Assembly (NCBI RefSeq): GCF_030812215.1
Contig: NZ_JAUSSG010000005.1
Location: 62,001 to 126,000 of the forward strand
Length of the DNA: 64,000 nucleotides
Direction of reading: 5' to 3'
DNA from: Variovorax boronicumulans
GTDB taxonomy: Bacteria > Pseudomonadota > Gammaproteobacteria > Burkholderiales > Burkholderiaceae_C
The notes beneath the pieces are model-generated. The model did not search any database. It saw only the letters and a program-made list of their open reading frames with translations, and was not told the DNA's origin. This document shows, in pieces, positions 1 to 7,235 of the stretch. The position numbers and the translations under genes were made by a program. The stretch's first letter is position 1, and every line of letters begins with the position of its first letter.

Positions 1-828
1 CAGGCCGATGTCGAGCGTGAGCAGCTTCACGTCTTTCAGTTGCGGCGGCACGTCGCCGCGCGCGAGGCGCTGCGCAAAACCTTCCACCACCGCGGTCTTG
101 CCAACGCCGGCCTCCCCGGTCAGCAGCGGATTGTTCTGGCGGCGGCGCATGAGGATGTCGACGATCTGGCGAATCTCTTCGTCGCGCCCGGTCACCGGGT
201 CCATCTCTCCCTTCTTGGCTTTCTCCGTGAGGTCGACAGCAAATTTCTTGAGCGCATCGCCCTTGCCCATGGCGGCCGGCGCCATCGCGCCGGAGTCTTC
301 GCCGGGGGCGCCGCTGCCCATGCCGGTGCCGTCCTGCGCGCGCATCTGCGATTCGGGCGAGGCGTCGCAGATCTTCGGAAAGTTGTCGGCCAGGTCCTCG
401 ACCTTGATCTTCTCGAACTGTTTCGAAAGACCGAAGAGCGGGTTGCGCAGGCTCTGCGTCTTCAGCATGCCCACCAGGATGTAGCCGGTGCGCACCTGCG
501 CTTCGCCGAACTGCAGCGTGGCGTAGGTCCATGCACGCTCGATGGCGTTCTCGATGTGCGGCGAGAAGTCGCTGATCGCGGTAGCGCCGCGCGGCAGGCG
601 GTCCAGTGCGGTCGTCATGTCCTTGGCGATCACCGACACATCGAGGCCGTAGTGCTGGATCACGCGGTGCAGGTCGGAGTCCTGCGCCTGCAGCAGCTGG
701 GCGAACCAGTGCTCCAGCTCCACATACGGATTGCCCCGCATCTTACAGAACACCGTGGCGCCTTCGATGGCCTTGTAGGCCAGCGAGTTGAGCTTGCCGA
801 AGAGGGCGGTGCGACTGATTTCACTCAT
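1..828 (-). CDS. tssH: T6SS AAA+ ATPase TssH/ClpV, N-terminal part (cut by window edge)
   Basis: TssH (ClpV) is the cytosolic AAA+ unfoldase that recycles contracted T6SS sheath. The first 276 residues are visible. They hold the Clp-N double-repeat region (about residues 1-150, including the ClpV-typical stretch LNSLAYKAIEGATVF), a Gly/Ala-rich linker (about 165-190) and the first AAA+ domain up to its Walker A motif, GEAGVGKT. ClpV proteins are usually about 850-900 residues, so roughly two thirds lies beyond the left edge. The ATG at 828 is preceded by GGAG with six bases between. The gene is the last visible member of the minus-strand T6SS run and follows the TPR-methyltransferase gene after 77 bases. 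ClpB is the alternative, but the N-domain wording and the tssEFG context favour TssH. Confidence 0.95.
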   Translation of the reverse strand, partial: MSEISRTALFGKLNSLAYKAIEGATVFCKMRGNPYVELEHWFAQLLQAQDSDLHRVIQHYGLDVSVIAKDMTTALDRLPRGATAISDFSPHIENAIERAWTYATLQFGEAQVRTGYILVGMLKTQSLRNPLFGLSKQFEKIKVEDLADNFPKICDASPESQMRAQDGTGMGSGAPGEDSGAMAPAAMGKGDALKKFAVDLTEKAKKGEMDPVTGRDEEIRQIVDILMRRRQNNPLLTGEAGVGKTAVVEGFAQRLARGDVPPQLKDVKLLTLDIGL

Positions 829-905
829 GGAAGACTCCGTATCTGTTGAAGACGATTCACGCCGGGAAATTTGAATGACGGACGTTCGGCGATGGGTGGG
901 CGAAT

Positions 906-2243
906 TCAGGGCGGGGCCGCGAGCCTTGCGCTGGCCAGCCAGCCCTGCACGTTCCGCCCCGCCTCACGGCGCGGAACGATCGGCTCGATGCGAACGGCGC
1001 CGAAACCGGCGGCCGCAAGGCAGGCCTCGACGTGGGCTGCCGCATGGCGGTAGCGGCCGCTGCCCTCGATCCTGAAATCGTCCCGCCCCCCGTCCATGGC
1101 CTCGACCGTGAACACCACGCCGCCTTGCGGACGCAGCGCACGCGCGGCCGCCGCCAGCACCTCGTGCAGGTCGCCGAAGTAGCACAGCGTGTCGGCCGAT
1201 GCCACCAGGTCGAAGCGGGCGGGCTGGGTGTTCAGGTAGTGGGTGAGCTCCGCCTTGTGCAGCACGTCGTAGCCGCCGCGCTGCTCCGCGCGCTGCAGCA
1301 TGCCGACCGACAGGTCGCAGCCGGCCATGTGCGAGGCCCAGGGCCGCAGCAGCGGGGCGCACAGGCCGGTGCCGCAGCCGGCATCGACCACCGCCAGACG
1401 CGCGGCGGGCGGGCCATACATGTCCTGCACCGCGCGCGCCACGAGGTCGGGTGCGCGGTAGTGCAGCTTCTCCAGGCTCGCATCGAAGCTGCCGGCGTAG
1501 CTGTCGAACAAGGTCTCCACATAGCCGTCGCTGGCGCGCGCGGGCGCATGCCCCTCGCAGGCGGCCAGCAGATGCGCGACCACGGGGTTGCCCGGGTCTT
1601 CGGCCAGCCACTCCCGGTACATGCGGATGGCCTGTTCGTTCTCGCGGAGCAGCTCCAGCGCGCGAATCACCTTCGAGCGCGCGCTCAGATTGCGCGGCTG
1701 CAGCAGCACCGCACGGCTGTTGGCGATGACGCTCTCCTGGATGCGCCCCTGCTCCATCAACGCGATCGACAGGTTGTACCAGGCCTCGCTGGACGTCGAC
1801 CGCAGTGCGATGGCACGGCGGCTGACGCGCTCGGCGGCCTGCCAGTGGCCCTTGCCGCATTCGAGCGCCGCGATGTTGCTCAGCGCGTCGGCGCCTTCGT
1901 CGCCCTTGGCAAAGGACACGCTGTTTTCATAGGCACGCATCGCATCGTCGACGCGGCCGGCCTCGACCAGCAGATTGCCCAGGTTGTTCCAGGCGCCGCC
2001 TTGCGCGGGTTGCAGCGTGAGCGAGCGCCCGATCAACGCGATGCTCTCGGCGTCGCGCCCCTGCGCATGGCGCAGCAAGCCCTGGTAGTGCAGCGCATCG
2101 GGGTCGCCGGGCGTGGCTTCCAGAATGCGGGCGAGCAGTTCGTCGGCCGCCTCCAGATTCCCCGCCTTCGTCAGGTCCGCCGCCTGCGCCAGCGCGGCCG
2201 CGCGCGCCGCCGTGTCTGCACGCCCGAGCGCCGTCGTCGTCAT
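906..2243 (-). CDS. TPR-repeat SAM-dependent methyltransferase inside the T6SS locus
   Basis: A 445-residue protein. The N-terminal half (about residues 15-240) is a run of tetratricopeptide-like helical repeats (for example ALHYQGLLRHAQGRDAESI and AWNNLGNLLVEAGRVDDAM). The C-terminal half (about 260-440) is a class I SAM-dependent methyltransferase with the motif I VVDAGCGTG followed by CDLSVGML. There is no signal peptide, so it should be cytosolic. The ATG overlaps the tssG stop as ATGA, so the two are translationally coupled, and tssH follows. The substrate is unknown; TPRs suggest a protein partner, perhaps a T6SS component. It is not a core T6SS gene. The ATG at 2243 was chosen over a longer frame because it fits both the overlap and the TPR start. 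Confidence 0.85.
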   Translation of the reverse strand: MTTTALGRADTAARAAALAQAADLTKAGNLEAADELLARILEATPGDPDALHYQGLLRHAQGRDAESIALIGRSLTLQPAQGGAWNNLGNLLVEAGRVDDAMRAYENSVSFAKGDEGADALSNIAALECGKGHWQAAERVSRRAIALRSTSSEAWYNLSIALMEQGRIQESVIANSRAVLLQPRNLSARSKVIRALELLRENEQAIRMYREWLAEDPGNPVVAHLLAACEGHAPARASDGYVETLFDSYAGSFDASLEKLHYRAPDLVARAVQDMYGPPAARLAVVDAGCGTGLCAPLLRPWASHMAGCDLSVGMLQRAEQRGGYDVLHKAELTHYLNTQPARFDLVASADTLCYFGDLHEVLAAAARALRPQGGVVFTVEAMDGGRDDFRIEGSGRYRHAAAHVEACLAAAGFGAVRIEPIVPRREAGRNVQGWLASARLAAPP

Positions 2244-3289
2244 GCGGCAGCTCCTGCAGCGGTGCGGACGGTCATCGAGCTGTTGCCGATGCGCACGTCC
2301 GCCGCGTCCTTCGCACGCGTGCGCTGGCCGAGCCACGAGACCCAGCCCAGCCGCGGCGCATTGCCTTCCTTCTGTCCGAGGCGCGTGACCGGCACCTCGG
2401 CCTTCTCGAGCACCAGCTCGGCATCCCATTCGAGTTCGTCGCCCAGCAGTTGCTGCATCCAGCGCTGCAGCACCGGCCGCGCGGTGCCGATGGGCAGGAA
2501 CATGCGGTACTGGTCGAGCGTAAGCGGCCCCATGTGCAGGCGCACGCGGTGCTGCCGGTCCCACGCGCGGGTGCCGAGCATCGCGCCCATGCCCATCGCG
2601 CGCGAGCTCTCGCCCTGCCCCAGCCGCGTGACTTCGTCCGCGGGCAGGCGCATCCAGTGGCCGACCCAGCGCTCCAGCGTCACCGGCACGCCGAAGTAGC
2701 TGCACAGCACCGACTCCACGCTCTCGGCGTTGTGCACACGCCGCGCGAGCCAGCCCGAGAAATGCAGGCGCGCATCGTCGTGCACCTCGTCGCGCCCGAT
2801 GCGCCCCGGCGTGCCCATGCCGACGAACGCGCCGACCTGCAGCCTGAAGCGGTCTTCACCCGGCCGGTCGAGCGCCACCGCGGGCCGCGCCTGCGCCCAT
2901 GCGCGGTAGAAGTGCAGCGAGAAGCGATGCAGGAAGCTGTCGAGAAACGCGAGCCAGGTCGGGTCGCCATGGTTCAGGCTGCGCTCGCGGATGAAGTCGC
3001 TCAGGTGAACCGGCAGCGGGCCGTTGGGGCCCACGTAGCTGAAGAAGTGCTGGCGCAGGCGCGGCGGCGAATGCGCGGTCGCGGGCTCGAAGCGGCTGAA
3101 GCTCGCGGGCGCGAACGACAGCGAAGGCTCCTGCCCCACGCGCACCGGCTCGGCACTCGGCAGCAATGCGCGGCCCCAGCGCGGCGAAGTCGCGGCAACG
3201 GACTCCAGCCGGCGCATCACCGCGAAGTAATCGAACGACCACGGCTGCGCCGACCATCCGCGCAGCGCGTTGTCGACACGCGTAGACAC
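2240..3289 (-). CDS. tssG: T6SS baseplate subunit TssG
   Basis: TssG is a baseplate wedge protein that works with TssE, TssF and TssK. The 349-residue product has the family's N-terminal region WSFDYFAVMRRLES (about residues 14-27) and conserved blocks LRQHFFSYVGPNGPLPVHL and FHRFSLHFYRAW. Its length matches the usual 330-350. I chose the GTG at 3289 because GGGGGAG lies just upstream and because starting at the later ATG would remove the conserved WSFDYF block. The frame remains open far upstream, but that part is only the shadow of tssF. It follows tssF after an 89-base gap that carries a hairpin repeat, and it overlaps the next gene by ATGA. Confidence 0.93.
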   Translation of the reverse strand: MSTRVDNALRGWSAQPWSFDYFAVMRRLESVAATSPRWGRALLPSAEPVRVGQEPSLSFAPASFSRFEPATAHSPPRLRQHFFSYVGPNGPLPVHLSDFIRERSLNHGDPTWLAFLDSFLHRFSLHFYRAWAQARPAVALDRPGEDRFRLQVGAFVGMGTPGRIGRDEVHDDARLHFSGWLARRVHNAESVESVLCSYFGVPVTLERWVGHWMRLPADEVTRLGQGESSRAMGMGAMLGTRAWDRQHRVRLHMGPLTLDQYRMFLPIGTARPVLQRWMQQLLGDELEWDAELVLEKAEVPVTRLGQKEGNAPRLGWVSWLGQRTRAKDAADVRIGNSSMTVRTAAGAAA

Positions 3290-3378
3290 TGACTCCCCCG
3301 GGCTCGCCACTGCGTGGACTTCGCCTCCCCCCTCGCTCGCGAGGGGGCGCGCGCCTTCGGCCGGCCGGGCGGCGCGCT
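3290..3378. repeat. GC-rich hairpin repeat between tssF and tssG
   Basis: The gap holds a strong hairpin: CCCCCTCG at 3328-3335 pairs with CGAGGGGG at 3340-3347 around a four-base loop, followed by a second GC-rich self-complementary stretch (about 3348-3378). The layout, a CACTGCGTGGACTTCGCC-like lead then a C-run/G-run hairpin, resembles the repeats at 55919 and 61499, so it may be a diverged member of the same family. It sits inside a transcription unit and could affect mRNA stability or the tssF:tssG ratio (inference). Confidence 0.5.
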
Positions 3379-5271
3379 CTACAGAATCTGCCGGGTCCCG
3401 CACAGCGGCCTCCATCGCATGGTCTCGCCCTTGCCCGCCACGCGCAGCACGGTCTCGACGAAGTGATTGACCTCCACATGGCGCGCGAGAAAGCGCGACA
3501 TCACGGCACCGAAGAGGAACACGCTGTGGCCGTGGAAGGCGTCCTTGTCGACCTCCAGCGTCACTTCGAGCCCGCGCCCGAAAGCGATCGGCCCCTTGAG
3601 CGGAAGGCGGCGTGCCACCGGCTTGCTCTTGACCGACAGCAGACCGCGCACCTGGCCCTGGCGCATCTCGTCGGCATGCGTTGCATAGAGCATCAGCGTC
3701 TCGCGCAAGGCGGCCGCGCCCTGCTCCGGCGTGCTGTCGGAAATCGAGAGGTAATTGAGCGCGAGGTGATCGACCACCCGCCAGCCCAGCCCCTGGCTCA
3801 CCACCGGCGACACCGGCCGCGAGGGCCCGCGCACCATGCGCACGCGCTGCACCGGAAAGGAGTCGACGCAATCGAAGTCGTTGTCGCGGCCGAGCGGCAT
3901 CAGGAGCGGCAGGTCGCGGTTGGTGCACATCGCGCTCACCGCCAGCTGCCGCAGCGTGGCCGCATACGGCGCCTGCTGCGGATCGACGATCTGCATGTAG
4001 ACCTCGGAGCCGATGTGGCTGCTGCGGTGGCCTTCGGTGCGCTGCCTCACCGACAGCATGCGCGGCTCGCGCGTGGTCGTGAAGTAGGCGGGGTGGCTGT
4101 GCCGCGTGCCGTGGAAGGCCGAGTAGAACGGCCGGAACACCTGCTCCGCCGCCGACGCATCGGCACCGGGCGCGCCGTGGCCGATCACCTCGGTGACGGT
4201 GTGCACCTCGAAGTCCTGCGGCCGCGTGCGGTCGGGCACCAGGTGGAACTGGCTCACGCCTTCGGTCAGCGGCACGCGGTCGAGCCGCTTGTTGAAGAGG
4301 TTGACCACCGGCACGCAATGGAGCTGGATGTTCTCCGCGCTCACCAATTTTTCGAGCGCCGCATCGCCGCGCGAGAACAGCAGCACCAGCTCGATCTCGG
4401 CGACCGGCATCGTGGCGAGCAGCGCCTGCAGCCCCGCGATGCGCAGGAACTGGAAGCGCTGCGGAAACGCGAAGTACTCCTGCAGCAGCCGAAAGCCCGA
4501 GAAGCCCGTGGCCGTGACCGGCAGCAGTGCTTCATCGTCATCGAAGCCGACCGGCTGGATCGCGCTGGCCGGCAGGCTCTGCGCCGCACCCTGCAGTGCG
4601 CCCGTGGGCGACAACGGCCGCACCATCACGCCGATGGGCTGGCCGAGCGCGCACTCCTGCAGTTGCCACGCCACGTCTTCGGCGCCACCCAGGTGCAGCA
4701 CCAGGTCGTCGAGCGCGATCTGGTTGAACTTGAGCCCCGCCGTCGCACGCAGCGCGATGCGCAGGCCGCCGCGGATGGCGCGCGATTGCGGGTGCGTGGC
4801 CAGCGGCAGGTCGGGCGCGTAGGTGAAGTACTGCGCGCGCTGCACCTCCATCGGCCAGATGCGCAGCGCGCTCGATGTGCGGAACTCGCAGTGCGTGTTC
4901 TGTCCCACGGCCTGGCGTGCGCGCAGGCCCGCGCCGCGCGGCAGCCTGGGGCCGGTCGCGAGGTTGGCGTCGTCGAGGTCGGGCGCAAAGGACACCACCG
5001 CCATCGCGGGCGTGGGTGCGAGGAAGTTCGGATAGACGATGTCCAGCAGGTGCCCCGTGAAGCGCGGGTACTCGGCATCGAGCTTGAGATTGACGCGCGC
5101 CGACAGGAACGCCGTGGCCTCGATCAGCCGCTCGACGTAGGGATCGGCGACCTCCTGGCCCTCGATGCCCAGCCGGTGCGCGATCTTCGGAAAGGCGCGC
5201 GCGAACTCCGAAGAGCTCTCGCGAAAGTAGCGCAGTTCCTGTTCATACAGGTTCAGCAGCCGAGGGTCCAT
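3379..5271 (-). CDS. tssF: T6SS baseplate subunit TssF
   Basis: TssF is the large wedge protein of the T6SS baseplate. The 630-residue product begins with the family signature MDPRLLNLYEQELRYFRES and continues with FPKIAHRLG and DPYVERLIEATAFLSARV. Near the end, NHFVETVLRV and GETMRWRPLCGTR match the usual TssF C-terminus, so the protein looks complete (family usually 580-640). The ATG at 5271 has AAGG ten bases upstream. It lies seven bases after tssE, so both should be on one transcript. No anomalies were seen. Confidence 0.96.
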   Translation of the reverse strand: MDPRLLNLYEQELRYFRESSSEFARAFPKIAHRLGIEGQEVADPYVERLIEATAFLSARVNLKLDAEYPRFTGHLLDIVYPNFLAPTPAMAVVSFAPDLDDANLATGPRLPRGAGLRARQAVGQNTHCEFRTSSALRIWPMEVQRAQYFTYAPDLPLATHPQSRAIRGGLRIALRATAGLKFNQIALDDLVLHLGGAEDVAWQLQECALGQPIGVMVRPLSPTGALQGAAQSLPASAIQPVGFDDDEALLPVTATGFSGFRLLQEYFAFPQRFQFLRIAGLQALLATMPVAEIELVLLFSRGDAALEKLVSAENIQLHCVPVVNLFNKRLDRVPLTEGVSQFHLVPDRTRPQDFEVHTVTEVIGHGAPGADASAAEQVFRPFYSAFHGTRHSHPAYFTTTREPRMLSVRQRTEGHRSSHIGSEVYMQIVDPQQAPYAATLRQLAVSAMCTNRDLPLLMPLGRDNDFDCVDSFPVQRVRMVRGPSRPVSPVVSQGLGWRVVDHLALNYLSISDSTPEQGAAALRETLMLYATHADEMRQGQVRGLLSVKSKPVARRLPLKGPIAFGRGLEVTLEVDKDAFHGHSVFLFGAVMSRFLARHVEVNHFVETVLRVAGKGETMRWRPLCGTRQIL

Positions 5272-5278
5272 GTCGGAC

Positions 5279-5794
5279 TTACCTTGGGTTTTGCGCCATG
5301 TCCACGATCTCGATGCGTCCTTCTTCCAGGTCTACACGGCTTCGCATCAGGAACTCCAGAGGCACGGGCTGCGCCCACAGCATGCCGCGGATCTGCAGCC
5401 CGATGCTGTTGTGCGAGTCCAGTGCCGAGCCTTCCATGACGAGTTCCACTTCGAGAGTGCGGGACAAAATGCGCGGCTCGAACTGCAGGATTGCGTTCTT
5501 CAAAGCCTGTTCCATGCTGACACGCTGCACCGACGAGGTGAACTGGCCAGACAGCATAGGCAATCCGTAGTTGATGACCGAGCGCGCCGCATTCGGGTAC
5601 TGCTTGTCGTCCATCGCAAGGCCGAAGCCGGTGGCGTTGAAGAGCCAGCTCAGGTCGCGCAGCACGGCCGCGCGCAGCGCCTGCTTGGTGAGCGTGCGCT
5701 TGTCGTCGCTCTCGCGCTTTTCGGTCGGCGCGTTGTCGACCAGGCGGTCGAGCAGCGAGGGCTGCAGGCGCTCCTGGGCGGTGAGCTCGGCCAC
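5279..5794 (-). CDS. tssE: T6SS baseplate subunit TssE (gp25-like)
   Basis: TssE is the gp25-like protein that joins the baseplate to the sheath. The 171-residue product has the expected features: PSLLDRLVDNAP near the start, LRDLSWLFNATGF (about 46-58), SVINYGLPMLSGQ, and the gp25 core ALKNAILQFEPRIL followed by a C-terminal strand region. The length is normal for the family. The start is a GTG directly after the tagJ stop (one base apart), and an ATG would drop the conserved N-terminus. The gp25 fold resembles a lysozyme by old annotation, but no enzyme activity is implied. Confidence 0.95.
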   Translation of the reverse strand: MAELTAQERLQPSLLDRLVDNAPTEKRESDDKRTLTKQALRAAVLRDLSWLFNATGFGLAMDDKQYPNAARSVINYGLPMLSGQFTSSVQRVSMEQALKNAILQFEPRILSRTLEVELVMEGSALDSHNSIGLQIRGMLWAQPVPLEFLMRSRVDLEEGRIEIVDMAQNPR

Positions 5795-5795
5795 G

Positions 5796-6626
5796 TCAGC
5801 CGCCGCTGTCGCTGGTGCCGTCTTCCGAAGCCGGCGGCGTGAAGAGGATCTCGCGCACGTCCATCAGCGCGTACTCGCCGGCATCGCTGCCGAGCACGCG
5901 CTGGCCGGTGCCGGCCCAGACCTCGGGGCGCAGTTCGCGCCACTCGGTCTTGCGCGCAAGGCGCAGTTCGCCGTCTTCGCTCTTTTCGGTGCCTTCGTAG
6001 CGCGTGGGAATGAGCGCGAGGGTCTCGCCGCCGTTCTCGAACTGCAGATGCGCAGGCATCCAGACGCAGTCGCGCAGGTCTTCGGGCGGATCGATCTTGA
6101 TGTGCGCGAGCCGCGCATACGGAATCCAGTAGTACTTGCCGTTGACGAAGGCCTCGAGCACCGGGCCCAGGCGCATGTCGGCATCGGCCAGCCATTCGAA
6201 CGGCACGCCGTCGATGGTGCCCGCGATGGCGGGCGCGCCGTCGAAGGCGCGCTGGCGAAGATCTTCGGCCAGTTCGGACTCGCCGCGCCCTTGCCGCAGC
6301 AGCGACTCGATGAGCAGCGCCAGCCATTCGTCGGGCTGGCCGAAGATCATGGGCGTGCGGGTGCCGGCGAACACCTCGGCGCGCAGGCCCTCGCAGCGCA
6401 CGGCGTCGCCATACACCTGCTTCATGGGAACGGCGAGCGCATCGAGCTCGGCCGCGACGGTCAGCTGGTTGAGCGCGCGCTCCCACTGACCCAGCACGCA
6501 GAGCAACTGCGCCATGAACACGCGGTGCTTGCTGTCCGAGGGCTTGGCACGCACCTCGTCGCTCAGGGCCTTGAGCGCGGCCACCGGGTCGGCGGACTTC
6601 AGTAGTTCGGCGGAGGAGGTGGTCAT
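5796..6626 (-). CDS. tagJ: T6SS accessory protein TagJ (ImpE family)
   Basis: TagJ/ImpE is an accessory T6SS protein. In some systems it binds the sheath protein TssB and influences ClpV-dependent recycling (known for the family, not shown here). The 276-residue product has N-terminal TPR-like helices (KHRVFMAQLLCVLGQWERAL, about 33-52) and a C-terminal ImpE domain with FEWLADADMRLGPVLEAFV, YYWIPYARLAHIKI and PEDLRDCVWMPAHL. The ATG at 6626 is preceded by a purine-rich stretch and is one base after the hcp stop. The order hcp-tagJ-tssE-tssF-tssG-tssH is common in betaproteobacterial T6SS loci. Confidence 0.93.
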   Translation of the reverse strand: MTTSSAELLKSADPVAALKALSDEVRAKPSDSKHRVFMAQLLCVLGQWERALNQLTVAAELDALAVPMKQVYGDAVRCEGLRAEVFAGTRTPMIFGQPDEWLALLIESLLRQGRGESELAEDLRQRAFDGAPAIAGTIDGVPFEWLADADMRLGPVLEAFVNGKYYWIPYARLAHIKIDPPEDLRDCVWMPAHLQFENGGETLALIPTRYEGTEKSEDGELRLARKTEWRELRPEVWAGTGQRVLGSDAGEYALMDVREILFTPPASEDGTSDSGG

Positions 6627-6627
6627 G

Positions 6628-7185
6628 TCAGTTGCCCGTGAAGGTGCAGGTGCGCACAGCCCCGCGCGCGCCGGTCTTTTGCTGCGGTGCCGAGCGGATC
6701 TCCAGCTTCGTGTAGTCGAAGAAGATGATGTCGCAGGGCCGCTTGGGCGTGCCGCCGGTCACGATGGCGTGGCAGTTCACGCGCGCGCCTTCGAGCACGA
6801 ACTCCAGGTGCGACTGCAGGTCCTTGGAGCTGTCGCCGCCGGCCTTGAAGACCGACACCGTCACCTTGAGGTCGGCGTCCTGGCTCTTGAGCAGGCTCGC
6901 GATGGAGGCCGTGGCCGCATCGCAGTCGCGGATGACGATGAAGGAGTAGTTGCGCAGCTTCCCCTTGCTGGAGCCGGGCGGGATGACCACGTCGGACTTG
7001 TACGAGTAGCCGCCGATGTCCATGCGCTGCTTGCCGTCTTCGTACGTGCGCACCGACTCGCCCTCGATCGGCGAGCCCTTGCTCTCGATCATCATCGAGA
7101 AGTCGTTGCCCGATTCGCCCGACAGGTAGTCGAGCAGGCGGAGCGCCTCGTCGGGGTCCAGTTTTCCATCGTAGGTCCAGCTCAT
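6628..7185 (-). CDS. hcp: Hcp-like T6SS tube protein, divergent
   Basis: Hcp forms the inner tube of the T6SS and carries small effectors. The 185-residue product is not a textbook Hcp: the opening (MSWTYDGKLDPDEALRLLDY) is unusual. The second half follows the Hcp pattern: YKSDVVIPPG..., LKVTVSVFKAGGD (like LTVRKAGG), LEFVLEGARVNCHAIVTGG, then IIFFDYTKLEIRSAPQ, which aligns with the family's 'NFTKVEFKYTPQ' strand. Position directly before tagJ-tssE is where hcp usually sits. The ATG at 7185 has AGGAG at good spacing; a longer frame exists but lacks a ribosome site. An Hcp paralogue or tube-capping variant is possible. Confidence 0.75.
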   Translation of the reverse strand: MSWTYDGKLDPDEALRLLDYLSGESGNDFSMMIESKGSPIEGESVRTYEDGKQRMDIGGYSYKSDVVIPPGSSKGKLRNYSFIVIRDCDAATASIASLLKSQDADLKVTVSVFKAGGDSSKDLQSHLEFVLEGARVNCHAIVTGGTPKRPCDIIFFDYTKLEIRSAPQQKTGARGAVRTCTFTGN

Positions 7186-7235
7186 GTCGATCTCCTGAGA
7201 AAAATTCGGTGGTGGTCGGTTGTCGTTCGTGGTCG

